From assembly GCA_900554705.1 (NCBI GenBank), contig USIH01000020.1, forward strand, positions 1 through 21,637: a stretch of 21,637 bases of DNA, written 5' to 3'. The stretch comes from an uncultured Eubacteriales bacterium (GTDB lineage: Bacteria; Bacillota; Clostridia; Oscillospirales; Oscillospiraceae). The notes beneath the pieces were generated by a model. That model was given only the letters and a program-made list of their open reading frames with translations. It did no database searches and was not told the origin of the DNA. The position numbers and the translations under genes are program-made. Below, in pieces: positions 7,074-14,530 of the stretch (the first letter of the stretch is position 1; each line of letters opens with the position of its first letter).

Positions 7074-8297
7074 TTATTCCAGTGTCAGCTCCGCGATGAC
7101 CGGATTGTGATCCGTGTAGACAAAGCCCTGATCAAGCGTCTCCACGCTTTCGAGCCGGACGTTCGGCGACAGAAGGAAGCCGTCGATGACGTAATACTGC
7201 GTCTTCGCGCTGCGGGGCGAATACGGCTCGTTGAGCAGGCGGCAGGTCGGCGTGGACTTGTCGAAGGCATAGCGCCAGCCGGCGGGCACGCTGCCCAGCG
7301 TGCCGGGCGTCCAGTCAGAGGTGGACTTGATGGGATAGGTATCCTCCGTGCGCGGGAAGAGCTGGTTAAAATCGCCCGCCGCGACCACATAATTGCCCTT
7401 TTCGTATTCCGTTTGCAGCAGCTCCAGCAGCGCTGCGGTCTGCTCGGCCTTGCCCTCGCCGTCGTCATAGGCCTCCAAGTGGAGGTTCACGAGCACCAGC
7501 TCCTTGTCGCTGCCGTCGATGGGGATGCGGGAGAGGAGCAGACAGCGCTTGAGATTGGCCACGCGGACGGGCCAAGAGAAGGGGCAGGGCAGCGCATAGC
7601 GCGTGGCGGATGAAATGTCATAACGGCTGAGCGTGACGAGGCCGGAATTGACGCGGCCGATGCGCTCGGAGAGCGGATAAGGCACATATTGGCAGGAATA
7701 GTTCAGCGCGAAACGGCTCTCATAGCGCCGCAGCGCCTGTTCATAATAGTTCCACTGGTTGAGGCGGTAGGTGCGCTTGGAGTCGGTATCGACCTCCTGC
7801 AAAAGGATGAAGTCCGCGCCGCTCCGCCGCAGGACGGCGGAAATGCCCTTCATATTCTCCTCGACCTGCGCGCGGTCGGCCGTGCGAACGCCTTTGCCGC
7901 CGTCCATGAAAAAGTCGGCGTCCTCGCCCAAGCCCGCGTAGCCGGTGTTCAGCGTCAGCACGCGGATGGTGGTCTTGTTCAGCGTCTCGTCGGCGGTGTA
8001 GCTGCCGAATTGGGCATTTTCCGCATGGGAGGGGTTATACTCCGTCATCGTCAGGTAGCCGATCAGTCCGGCCGCCGCGATCGCCGCAGAGACGACAAGC
8101 CCGAGGACGATCTTGAGCAGGAACAGTGTGATGCGCAGCACCACATGATACCAGCGGCGGCGGCGCTTTTTCGGCCGACGCACGACCGTCGCTTCCTCCG
8201 GCGTCTCATCCGGCCAGTCCTCCGGCGCATCCTCGCGCTGCGGGAGCAGATCGGGGAAACGGTCGGTATTTTGGAAATCGTCGGGCGTCTGCTGCAT
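7074..8297 (-). CDS. Membrane-anchored endonuclease/exonuclease/phosphatase family protein
   Basis: A 407-residue protein with an acidic, then Arg/Lys-rich cytoplasmic N-terminus (1-50), one membrane segment (about 52-84) and an external or anchored EEP-fold catalytic domain (about 108-407). Catalytic landmarks are all present: LTLNTG (N117), LQEVD (E168), NLHLE (H273), GDFNQ (D309, N311), YVIDGF (D372) and TDHNPV (D396, H397). The family uses Mg2+ to cleave phosphodiester or phosphomonoester bonds in DNA, RNA, inositol phosphates or sphingolipids; the substrate here cannot be told. The ATG has an AGGAGG 9 bases upstream, and a good promoter lies at 8333-8361. It is a single-gene unit between terminators. 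Confidence 0.9.
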   Translation of the reverse strand: MQQTPDDFQNTDRFPDLLPQREDAPEDWPDETPEEATVVRRPKKRRRRWYHVVLRITLFLLKIVLGLVVSAAIAAAGLIGYLTMTEYNPSHAENAQFGSYTADETLNKTTIRVLTLNTGYAGLGEDADFFMDGGKGVRTADRAQVEENMKGISAVLRRSGADFILLQEVDTDSKRTYRLNQWNYYEQALRRYESRFALNYSCQYVPYPLSERIGRVNSGLVTLSRYDISSATRYALPCPFSWPVRVANLKRCLLLSRIPIDGSDKELVLVNLHLEAYDDGEGKAEQTAALLELLQTEYEKGNYVVAAGDFNQLFPRTEDTYPIKSTSDWTPGTLGSVPAGWRYAFDKSTPTCRLLNEPYSPRSAKTQYYVIDGFLLSPNVRLESVETLDQGFVYTDHNPVIAELTLE

Positions 8298-8332
8298 AGA
8301 TCGTCGCCTCCTGACGTAAAAAGTTCGGATGG

Positions 8333-8361
8333 ATTATACCATATTTTCGCGTCGAACGCAA
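8333..8361 (-). promoter_or_regulatory. SigA-type promoter for the EEP-family gene
   Basis: On the minus strand a -35 TTGCGT (8361-8356) is separated by 17 bp from a consensus -10 TATAAT (8338-8333). The start codon follows 36 bases after the -10. Confidence 0.8.
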
Positions 8362-8405
8362 GCCCTTTACGCCCATTGGACGTCTGCCGCCGCCGGAAGT
8401 TCCGT

Positions 8406-8438
8406 GCAAAAGCCCACCGGCAAGCGGTGGGCTTTTGC
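8406..8438 (-). terminator. Hairpin terminator after the alpha/beta hydrolase
   Basis: A 14-bp perfect stem (8406-8419 with 8425-8438, 5-nt loop) lies 5 bases past the hydrolase stop. The T-run is inside the outer stem (GGGCTTTTGC), so it could work in either direction. Confidence 0.8.
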
Positions 8439-8443
8439 GTTTC

Positions 8444-9361
8444 TTATAAGGAAGCGAGAAAATCGCGGACGGCGGCGGTATAGCCCTCCGGATCGACAAG
8501 ATAGGACGCGCCGTGCGGCGCGCCCGCCACGGTAAAGAGCGTCTTTCTGGAAGCGCAGGCGGCATAGTTTTCCCTGCTCATCTCGCAGGGGACAAAGCGA
8601 TCGGCCTCCCCGTGCAGCAGCAGCACGGGCACGCGGCAGCGGCGCAGCGCCGTGACTGCGGCGGCGCTCTCCAGATCGAAGCGCCCGAACCACTTTGCGC
8701 CCAGCCGCGTCAGCGCGTAGGTCAGGCCGTCGCGGCGCTTTCGGCTGCGGATGACCGTGCGGATGATCGCCTCGGGCGAGGTGTAGCCGCAGTCGGCGAT
8801 GATGCCCTTGACGTTCGGCGGGAGCGGCAGCTCCGACGCCATGAGCACCGTAGCCGCGCCCATGGAAAGGCCGACCAGAACGATGTCGCCGCCAAAGGTC
8901 GCGGCGGCATAATTCGCCCAGTCCAGACAGTCGAAGCGCTCCAGAACGCCGAAGGTCAGGCAGCGTCCCTGACTTTCGCCGTGGGCGCGCTGGTCGACCA
9001 GAAGCACGTTGTTCCCGCCGCGCAGCGCAAGCGGCAGGCCGCCCGAAAAGTCGCGCAGCCCGCTGCTGTGGTAGCCGTGGAAGAGGATATGGACAGGCGC
9101 GCCGACCGCCGTTTCATAGTAGCGCGCGTGCAGGCGCAGACCGTCGCGCGAGCGGATGGTCACGTCCCGCGTGGGGACGATCCGCTCGGCCTGCTCGATG
9201 AGCGCCTTCATCTGCGGGCGCAGCGGATCGTACTGTTTCGAGCGCGGCAGGCGGTGAATATCCGTCTTGCGCGAAACGCAGAAGGCGCTGCGATAGCACC
9301 CGTAGGCGGCAGCCACGGGCAGCAGTGCAAGCGCGCCGCCGCACAGCAGCAGGCGCTTCAT
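8444..9361 (-). CDS. Alpha/beta hydrolase with N-terminal membrane anchor
   Basis: A 305-residue serine hydrolase. Residues 1-22 form a signal peptide or membrane anchor. The core has the oxyanion-loop segment HILFHGYHSSG (91-101), VLLVDQRAHGES (119-130), the nucleophile elbow GLSMGA with S166, the acid in GEADRF (D254) and the catalytic His in APHGAS (H283). This resembles the membrane-anchored Bem46/YhfR-type branch of alpha/beta hydrolases, which includes esterases and thioesterases of mostly unknown substrate. The ATG overlaps the stop of the upstream 73-residue gene (ATGA), so the two are coupled. A strong hairpin follows. The fold is certain; the substrate is not. Confidence 0.9.
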   Translation of the reverse strand: MKRLLLCGGALALLPVAAAYGCYRSAFCVSRKTDIHRLPRSKQYDPLRPQMKALIEQAERIVPTRDVTIRSRDGLRLHARYYETAVGAPVHILFHGYHSSGLRDFSGGLPLALRGGNNVLLVDQRAHGESQGRCLTFGVLERFDCLDWANYAAATFGGDIVLVGLSMGAATVLMASELPLPPNVKGIIADCGYTSPEAIIRTVIRSRKRRDGLTYALTRLGAKWFGRFDLESAAAVTALRRCRVPVLLLHGEADRFVPCEMSRENYAACASRKTLFTVAGAPHGASYLVDPEGYTAAVRDFLASL

Positions 9362-9579
9362 TCGGTAAAGGTGTAGCGGACGATCGTGCCGCGACCGTCG
9401 CCGGTCGTGATCACGACGTCGCCCGCAAGGTTATGACCGGCGTCGATGACCGGATAGCGTCCGTTCTGCGCCACATAGGCCTCCGGACTTTCCGTCCTGA
9501 TCTCCAAAAACTCCCTGCCCGCCTGCCGCTCGCCGCCGCAGGGATTGACCGTTTCGATGAGAAGTTCGTATTCCTTCAT
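9358..9579 (-). CDS. Small protein of unknown function, coupled to hydrolase
   Basis: A 73-residue soluble protein that I do not recognise. It starts with KEYELLIETVNPCGG, contains the acidic and aromatic segment TESPEAYVAQNGRYPVIDAG, and ends with a beta-rich stretch (GDVVITTGDGRGTIVRYTF). There is no signal peptide or membrane segment. The ATG is preceded by AAGGAG at good spacing, and its stop overlaps the hydrolase start by ATGA, which supports a real translated gene. A SigA-like promoter lies directly upstream. Its conservation could not be tested here. Confidence 0.75.
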   Translation of the reverse strand: MKEYELLIETVNPCGGERQAGREFLEIRTESPEAYVAQNGRYPVIDAGHNLAGDVVITTGDGRGTIVRYTFTE

Positions 9580-9602
9580 GTCATCAGCTCCTTCTGCCGC
9601 TT

Positions 9603-9631
9603 AGTTTAGCACAAAAACCCAAAATTATCAA
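9603..9631 (-). promoter_or_regulatory. Probable promoter for the 73-aa protein and hydrolase
   Basis: On the minus strand TTGATA (9631-9626), a 17-bp spacer and TAAACT (9608-9603) lie in an AT-rich gap between the mazG stop and the next ATG. A second TTGACA (9645-9640) lies nearby but has no -10 at the right distance. Confidence 0.55.
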
Positions 9632-9640
9632 ATCAGACTG

Positions 9641-9976
9641 TCAAGAGTCCTCCTGCGCGCGCTCGGTGGAGGCGCGGACGGCAAAGCCGTCGGGATAGCG
9701 CCGCTTGAGCTTGTCGATATTGCCCTGTAGGATGTCGCTCAGCGGCAGCTCCAAGGCGGTGGCCGCCTCGGCTAAGTACCAAGCGATGTCGCCCAGCTCC
9801 TTTGCAAGATGCGCCTTGTCCAGCTCGTGTCCCTGCGCCAGCCACTTTTTGACGATGTCGATCGCCTCTCCCGCCTCGCCGCACAATCCCATGACGCTGT
9901 TGATCAGGACGTCCTTCCGATCCAGCGCGGGGTTGAGGGTCGTCATCGCGAGCCTCTGATACTCGTTTGCATCCAT
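9641..9976 (-). CDS. MazG-like nucleotide pyrophosphohydrolase
   Basis: A 111-residue all-helical protein with the MazG-type metal site: LCGEAGEAIDIVKK (31-44, with E34 and E37) and AKELGDIAWYLAE (58-70, with E60 and D63), followed by the usual YPDGF (94-98). Members hydrolyse (d)NTPs to NMP and pyrophosphate and are thought to clean up aberrant nucleotides. It is the short single-domain form, not the two-domain E. coli MazG. It starts 15 bases after the DUF4127 gene with a GGAAAC-type ribosome site (AAAGGAAA), so it is probably the last gene of that transcript. No functional link with DUF4127 is known to me. Confidence 0.9.
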   Translation of the reverse strand: MDANEYQRLAMTTLNPALDRKDVLINSVMGLCGEAGEAIDIVKKWLAQGHELDKAHLAKELGDIAWYLAEAATALELPLSDILQGNIDKLKRRYPDGFAVRASTERAQEDS

Positions 9977-9991
9977 TTTTGCGTTTCCTTT

Positions 9992-12097
9992 CTATCGCTC
10001 CGGTTCGATCCGGAAGCGGATCTCATAGCTGCGCGCCAGCGGCGCGGAAAAGTCCGTCAGGCGGTAGGGCGGGATCGTCTCGCCCGTGCAGAGGGTCTTC
10101 CCCGTCAGGAGGGCGGCAAGGGCCGCCGTGCGGGGCGTCTGCATCAGCGCCGCCTCGATCCCCTCCGGCGTCAGGTCGCTCATCGTCGGGCGGCAGTCGC
10201 GGCAGTAGGCAAGATCCTTAAGGAAGGCAAACAGAAGCCCCTGCACAAAGGCGTCGCTGCTCCCCTTCTCGCGCTCGCCCGTGAGCCATTGCAGGCGCAC
10301 CTGCCCCATGGACAAGGCGATGCCGATGGCGTTGGCCGCCGTGCCCCAGCTGCTGTAGCCCATCAGCCAGCGCACCGGCAGGGTCTCGCAGCTCTGCGCG
10401 CGAGCGCTGGCGTTGATGACGACCGTCGGCACACCGCGCCGGTCATTCTCCCGCCACGCCTGCATCAGCTCCTGCGCCGCCTGCTCGTCGCTGCCGCGCG
10501 TGAGCACCAGCGCCTGCAAGTCAAAGCACGACTCGTCCTGCGCCGCGCCGAGCGCCTGTAGGTGCAGATCGACCGACTCGCGCAGGGTGCCGAAGTCATA
10601 GGCATCGGCCACCTCATCCGCGCCGCCGCCGAAATAGCGCACGCTGTAGCGGTACGTCTCACCGCCGAGCGCGCCGTAAGCGCGGGCGATCTGCATCAGC
10701 CCCAGCTCGTCCGTGCCGCACAGGAGCAGCCCGTTTTCGCCCAGCAGGGCGCGCAGGTAGCGGATCTCGTTGGACTGGATCGTCGTGCGCGCGGAGGAGT
10801 CGTCCACGCCGATGAGCAGATGCGCAAAGTCCTGCCCATGGCGCACAAGGTAGTCGCCAAGGCGCAGCTTGCGCTGCCGCGCGGCAAGATAATGCGTCAA
10901 AATCTCTTCGGGCAGCGCCGGAACGATCTCTTCCCCGTTCTCGTCATAGCGGTAGCCCGCGACGATATTTTCGAGCGTCAGCTCCTCTCCCGTCAGCTCG
11001 CGCCGCGTGAGCTTGCCATAGGCGCGGGTGACGCTGTACTCCGCGTGCCCCAGTCCGGCGTAGCCCAGCGTGGTGGCAAGGCGCATGACGGTATCGAAGA
11101 CATAGACGGGCTTGCGCTTCGCGATCTCGGCAAGCGCGTCGATCATTTCAAACTCACGTGTCAGATCCGTGTCGTCCATCCAGCGGCTGCTGACCAAGCC
11201 GCCGGAGAGGAGCTGGTCGGCGCTGACGATCAGCGCGTCGCACTCCGGCTCGACCGCAAGCAGCCACGCAAACAGCGCCTCGCGGTCGCCGTAGGCCGTG
11301 CCGTTCGCGTTCGGGCTCTGCCCGTCGAGCCGCGTGGCATAGAGCGCCTCGTCCGGCTGCAAAATGCGAAGGTTCGCGCTCTGCGCCAGATAGATCGAGC
11401 GCTGATCGTTGACCGGACGGTTATCCAGCGGCAGGTAGGCAACGGTATCGCCCGCCGCGCGGAAGCCCTCGCCGTGCTGCGGACGCGCCTGCTCCGGCAG
11501 GAAGCGGCACAGCAGCGCGGCCAGTTGGGCGCGCGTCGTCGTCTGCTGCGGGCAGAGCCGGTTCTGCCCGCCGTCACGGCTGCCGTTCAGGATGCCCTGC
11601 GCCACCGCCCAGCCCATTGCCTCGCTTGCCCACGGGCTGACGGACGCGGCATCGGGAAAGGCATCGAGCGCGCCGGAGGGCGTCTCCCGCCCGCAGTAGC
11701 GGGCGTAGCGATAGAGGAAGACCGCCGTCTGCTCGCGCGTCAGCGCATCGTCGGGGCCGAAGCGATCGTCGCCGTAGCCGCCGGCAAGCGCCTCGGCGCA
11801 CGCCCAGCGCACGGCCGGTTCATACCACGCGCCCTCGGGCACGTCGGAAAACGCGCCGTCACGCGCCTGCGGCTCGCCCTCCATGCGAAACAGGATCGTC
11901 ACGAGCGCCGCGCGCGTGGCCGCCTCATCGGGGGAGAAACGGTCGGGCGCGGTGCCGCGCATCCAGCCGCGCCGGACGGCGCTTGCCACCTCGTCTGCGT
12001 ACCACGCGCCCTCCGGCACGTCGGAAAATGCGGCGGCCGCAGGCACGAAGGCCGCCAGCAGGGCGATGGCCAACAGCAGGGCAGCGAAGCGTTTCAT
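9992..12097 (-). CDS. Exported SLH-domain protein with DUF4127
   Basis: A 701-residue exported protein. Residues 1-23 are a signal peptide ending AAA. Three SLH domains follow at about 24-76, 83-136 and 147-202, each beginning F(S/P)D and containing TRAAL-, TREQT- or TRAQL-type helices that bind pyruvylated cell wall polymer. From about 215 to 701 it matches DUF4127, recognised by LPLDNRPVN, SADQLLSGGLVSSR, GVDDSS, GTDELGLMQIAR and SSWGTAANAIG. DUF4127 has no assigned activity; the conserved Asp/His/Ser-rich motifs suggest an enzyme. Fusion to SLH domains places this one on the cell surface. A GGAGG ribosome site precedes the ATG. I see no clear promoter of its own, so it may depend on read-through from secG. 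Confidence 0.92.
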   Translation of the reverse strand: MKRFAALLLAIALLAAFVPAAAAFSDVPEGAWYADEVASAVRRGWMRGTAPDRFSPDEAATRAALVTILFRMEGEPQARDGAFSDVPEGAWYEPAVRWACAEALAGGYGDDRFGPDDALTREQTAVFLYRYARYCGRETPSGALDAFPDAASVSPWASEAMGWAVAQGILNGSRDGGQNRLCPQQTTTRAQLAALLCRFLPEQARPQHGEGFRAAGDTVAYLPLDNRPVNDQRSIYLAQSANLRILQPDEALYATRLDGQSPNANGTAYGDREALFAWLLAVEPECDALIVSADQLLSGGLVSSRWMDDTDLTREFEMIDALAEIAKRKPVYVFDTVMRLATTLGYAGLGHAEYSVTRAYGKLTRRELTGEELTLENIVAGYRYDENGEEIVPALPEEILTHYLAARQRKLRLGDYLVRHGQDFAHLLIGVDDSSARTTIQSNEIRYLRALLGENGLLLCGTDELGLMQIARAYGALGGETYRYSVRYFGGGADEVADAYDFGTLRESVDLHLQALGAAQDESCFDLQALVLTRGSDEQAAQELMQAWRENDRRGVPTVVINASARAQSCETLPVRWLMGYSSWGTAANAIGIALSMGQVRLQWLTGEREKGSSDAFVQGLLFAFLKDLAYCRDCRPTMSDLTPEGIEAALMQTPRTAALAALLTGKTLCTGETIPPYRLTDFSAPLARSYEIRFRIEPER

Positions 12098-12127
12098 AAT
12101 TCATTCCTCCAATATCCCGGTGTTTCC

Positions 12128-12178
12128 GAAAAGAAACAGCCCGCGCAGCACCGAAAGGATACCGCGCGGGCTGTTTCT
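12128..12178 (-). terminator. Terminator after secG
   Basis: A 14-bp perfect stem (12132-12145 with 12165-12178) with a 19-nt loop, followed on the minus strand by TTTTC. It begins 6 bases past the secG stop and lies between secG and the SLH-DUF4127 gene. The long loop and short T-run may make it leaky. Confidence 0.8.
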
Positions 12179-12183
12179 ACGTA

Positions 12184-12432
12184 TTACACGTTCGTGTAGA
12201 GCATTGCCACAAAGAGCGTCAGCAGGACAAACACGGCCGCGACCCACTTGGTCAGGCGGGCGAGCTTGGCGTCGAGCGTAGCGGCCTGACCCTTGCCGAA
12301 GAAGGAGTCCGCATTGCCGCCGGTCAGGGCGCTCATGCCGTCGTCCTTGCTGGACTGGAGCATGATGATGACCGTCAGAACGACGCTGGAAATGAGCTGA
12401 ACGATCAGCAGAATGGTCTTAAGTGCATTCAT
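12184..12432 (-). CDS. secG: Preprotein translocase subunit SecG
   Basis: An 82-residue membrane protein with two hydrophobic helices (about 4-24 and 58-78). Between them lies the typical SecG loop: MLQSSKDDGMSALTGG, then FFGKG. SecG is the small accessory subunit of the SecYEG channel and helps protein export. The ATG is preceded by GGAGG. It has its own promoter at 12519-12547 and a terminator directly after the stop, and it follows prfB on the same strand. Length and topology match the family. Confidence 0.95.
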   Translation of the reverse strand: MNALKTILLIVQLISSVVLTVIIMLQSSKDDGMSALTGGNADSFFGKGQAATLDAKLARLTKWVAAVFVLLTLFVAMLYTNV

Positions 12433-12511
12433 GGAAAACCTCCGTTTGTTCCGCGCTTACGGCAGGCGGCAGCCGAGATCGAGTCCCTGTGAAGGACATA
12501 TTTACAGACAG

Positions 12512-12547
12512 TACACTGAGTGTAACACAGCTTGCGTCATTTTTCAA
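12512..12547 (-). promoter_or_regulatory. SigA-type promoter for secG with a palindrome over the -10
   Basis: On the minus strand a -35 TTGAAA (12547-12542), 17 bp and a -10 TACACT (12524-12519). A perfect palindrome, TACACT-G-AGTGTA (12512-12524), is centred on the downstream edge of the -10 and could be a repressor site. Confidence 0.65.
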
Positions 12548-12556
12548 GCATTATTT

Positions 12557-13678
12557 TTACGATTTCCACGTTCCCGTGGCGGCGCAGGTCAGATAGGCGT
12601 TGATAAAGCCGTCGAGCGCGCCGTCCATCACGGCGGCGATGTTGGACGTCTCATACCCCGTGCGGGTGTCCTTGACGAGCGTATAGGGCATGAAAACATA
12701 GTTGCGGATCTGGCTGCCCCACTCGATCTTGAGCTGCGTGCCCTTGATGTCGGAGATCTTGTCCAGATGCTCGCGCTCCTTGATCTCGATGAGCTTCGAG
12801 CGCAGCATCCGCATACAGGTCTCCTTGTTCTGGAACTGGTCGCGCTGCGTCTGGCAGGAGACGACGATGCCCGTGGGCTTATGGATCAGGCGGACGGCGG
12901 AGGAGGTCTTGTTGATGTGCTGGCCGCCCGCACCGGAGGAGCGGTAGACCTGCATCTCGATGTCCTCCGGCCGGATCTCGACGTCCTTGGAGTCGTCGCT
13001 GATCTCCGGAATGACCTCGACGGCGGCAAAGGAGGTCTGGCGGCGCGCGTTGGCGTCGAAGGGCGAGATGCGCACCAGACGGTGCACGCCGTTTTCGCCC
13101 TTGAGGTAGCCGTAGGCATTGTCGCCCTCGACCAAAATGCTGGCGGATTTGATGCCCGCCTCGTCCCCGTCGAGATAGTCTAAGATCTTATAGCTCAGGC
13201 CGTGCGCCTCCACCCAGCGGGTATACATCCGGTAGAGCATCCCGCACCAGTCCTGCGCCTCCGTGCCGCCCGCGCCCGACTGGAAGGAGACGATGGCGTT
13301 GTTGCCGTCGTATTCGCCGGTCAGAAGGGTCTCAAGGCGCGCGCTTTCCAGCTCCTGCGTGAGCTTGCGGTAGCCGTCGGTCAGCTCGGGGAGCATCGAA
13401 TCGTCGCTCTCCTCCAGCGCCATATCGCACAGGGTCGTCAGATCGTCCCAAAGGGTCTGCATCGCATGGAAGCGGTCGCGCTTATTCTCCAGCGCCTTGG
13501 TGCGCATGACCGCCTTCTGCGAGCGCGACGGGTCGTCCCAAAAGCCGGGAGCCTCGGCCATCGCGTGCAGCCGCTCCAGCTCGTCGAGCAGGCTCTGCGG
13601 CAGATATGCGGCGCGCAGCTCCTCCAGCTTCGGCTTCAGATCGTTCAGTTTCCCCTTGTATTCTTCAAATTCGATCAC
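12557..13678 (-). CDS. prfB: Peptide chain release factor 2
   Basis: A 373-residue class I release factor that recognises UGA and UAA stop codons. The codon-recognition motif SPF is at 205-207, specifying RF2, and the catalytic GGQ is at 251-253 within SSGAGGQHINKT. The N-terminal helical region and the C-terminal YTLVKDTRT-GYE segment match the family. The start is GTG, preceded by GGAG at about 10 bases, with an in-frame TAA just upstream. The usual autoregulatory +1 frameshift site (CTT TGA C near codon 25) is absent; the frame runs through LRAAYLPQ without interruption. A consensus promoter lies just upstream. Confidence 0.96.
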   Translation of the reverse strand: MIEFEEYKGKLNDLKPKLEELRAAYLPQSLLDELERLHAMAEAPGFWDDPSRSQKAVMRTKALENKRDRFHAMQTLWDDLTTLCDMALEESDDSMLPELTDGYRKLTQELESARLETLLTGEYDGNNAIVSFQSGAGGTEAQDWCGMLYRMYTRWVEAHGLSYKILDYLDGDEAGIKSASILVEGDNAYGYLKGENGVHRLVRISPFDANARRQTSFAAVEVIPEISDDSKDVEIRPEDIEMQVYRSSGAGGQHINKTSSAVRLIHKPTGIVVSCQTQRDQFQNKETCMRMLRSKLIEIKEREHLDKISDIKGTQLKIEWGSQIRNYVFMPYTLVKDTRTGYETSNIAAVMDGALDGFINAYLTCAATGTWKS

Positions 13679-13711
13679 AGATGGTTCACTCCGTTACAGT
13701 AATGTCTTACT

Positions 13712-13740
13712 ATTATACTCGAAACTCCCCCGTCTGTAAA
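13712..13740 (-). promoter_or_regulatory. Consensus SigA promoter for prfB
   Basis: On the minus strand a -35 TTTACA (13740-13735), 17 bp and a consensus -10 TATAAT (13717-13712). Transcription should begin about 27 bases before the GTG start. Confidence 0.85.
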
Positions 13741-13743
13741 GCC

Positions 13744-14403
13744 CTAATTGGAAGGCAATTCCACCTCGGCGTTCGGCGTCTCCGCCCCGACGGTCACGCG
13801 CGCCACCTCCGCGCCGTTCTCCCGCAGCACGAACGTGCCGTAGGGGATGCCCTGCAAGAGGAAGCTCTCCTCCCCCGTCCCGTCCGCGCGCAGCACGGCG
13901 CGGCGATAAAAGCCGTCGGCACGCGTGAGCGTATAGTCCAAAAAGCCGTCGTTCTGCCCGAGGGTCTGCTCGTCCACCCTGCGCCGCACCCGCAGCGTGC
14001 CCACAGGCTCGTCCGTCAGGTGCAGCACCTCGCCGTCCGACCAGCCGTAGGGGCTGTGGCAGGCGACGGAGGCGTTTTCATTTAATGTAAAGCATGCTTG
14101 TCCCGCAGCGGTGGAGGCTATGTAGTTGTCCGGCGTCAGCAGATCGCTCACGGCGCGCCCCTGCACGTCCGGCATCAGCTCCTGCACGGGCGTCCCGTCG
14201 GCAAGGCAGAGCGAGATATGGTCGATCGTCGGATCGACCGCGAAGGCCATGCGCACCCAGACGTGCGGCGCCTCCTCGCTCTGCGCGGGCACTTCGGGCG
14301 CCTGCGCGGAGCGCCCGTCGGCCGAGACGATCACCCCCATCGAACCAAGCAGAAAGATCACCATCAAAAGGCCCGCTCCCAGCAGGCGCAGCGCATTGTG
14401 CAT
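13744..14403 (-). CDS. Exported protein of unknown function with SpaA-like C-terminus
   Basis: A 219-residue protein with a hydrophobic signal or anchor at about 7-28 and an extracytoplasmic region. Near the C-terminus, FLLQGIPYGTFVLRENG followed by a beta strand resembles the prealbumin-like (SpaA/Cna-B type) folds of surface proteins, though this is a weak similarity. No sortase motif is present. An AAAGGAGG ribosome site supports the ATG. A TATACT -10 lies upstream (14430-14435) but without a good -35. The gene stops 3 bases before the prfB promoter. I cannot assign a function. Confidence 0.75.
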   Translation of the reverse strand: MHNALRLLGAGLLMVIFLLGSMGVIVSADGRSAQAPEVPAQSEEAPHVWVRMAFAVDPTIDHISLCLADGTPVQELMPDVQGRAVSDLLTPDNYIASTAAGQACFTLNENASVACHSPYGWSDGEVLHLTDEPVGTLRVRRRVDEQTLGQNDGFLDYTLTRADGFYRRAVLRADGTGEESFLLQGIPYGTFVLRENGAEVARVTVGAETPNAEVELPSN

Positions 14404-14479
14404 CCTTGTCCCCTCCTTTGTATCTGTAGTATAGCCGCCCGCACGCGCATACTCCTGAGAAAAAGGTCGAGCGCTTCGG

Positions 14480-14509
14480 GTATGAAAGAAAAATTTTCCG
14501 GCAATACTT
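14480..14509 (+). promoter_or_regulatory. Possible SigF-type sporulation promoter
   Basis: GTATG (14480-14484), exactly 15 bp, then GGCAATACTT (14500-14509). As I recall, the B. subtilis SigF consensus is GYWTA-N15-GGNNANANTW; the -10 half matches fully and the -35 matches four of five. The predicted start would leave only about 15 nt before the ATG, with the ribosome site at the very 5' end, which is a point of tension. Confidence 0.45.
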
Positions 14510-14530
14510 GTGCTCGGAGGTGCTTACGCA

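Noticed and set aside
9640..9645. TTGACA on the minus strand as -35 for the 73-residue gene
   Set aside because: No acceptable -10 lies 16-18 bp downstream. TTGATA at 9631-9626 with TAAACT fits better.
10562..12199. A 545-residue plus-strand reading frame opposite the SLH-DUF4127 gene
   Set aside because: The minus strand encodes a complete signal peptide, SLH repeats and DUF4127 motifs. The plus-strand product is Arg/Ala/Gln-rich and has no ribosome site or recognisable domain.
14404..14460. SigF-type promoter on the minus strand for the exported protein (GGCTATACTA)
   Set aside because: The -10 half fits, but nothing resembling GYWTA lies 15 bp upstream. A SigA reading also lacks a -35.
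14510..14530. GTG at 14510 as start of the M23 gene
   Set aside because: The ribosome site GGAGG lies downstream of it, and the ATG at 14531 has correct spacing.
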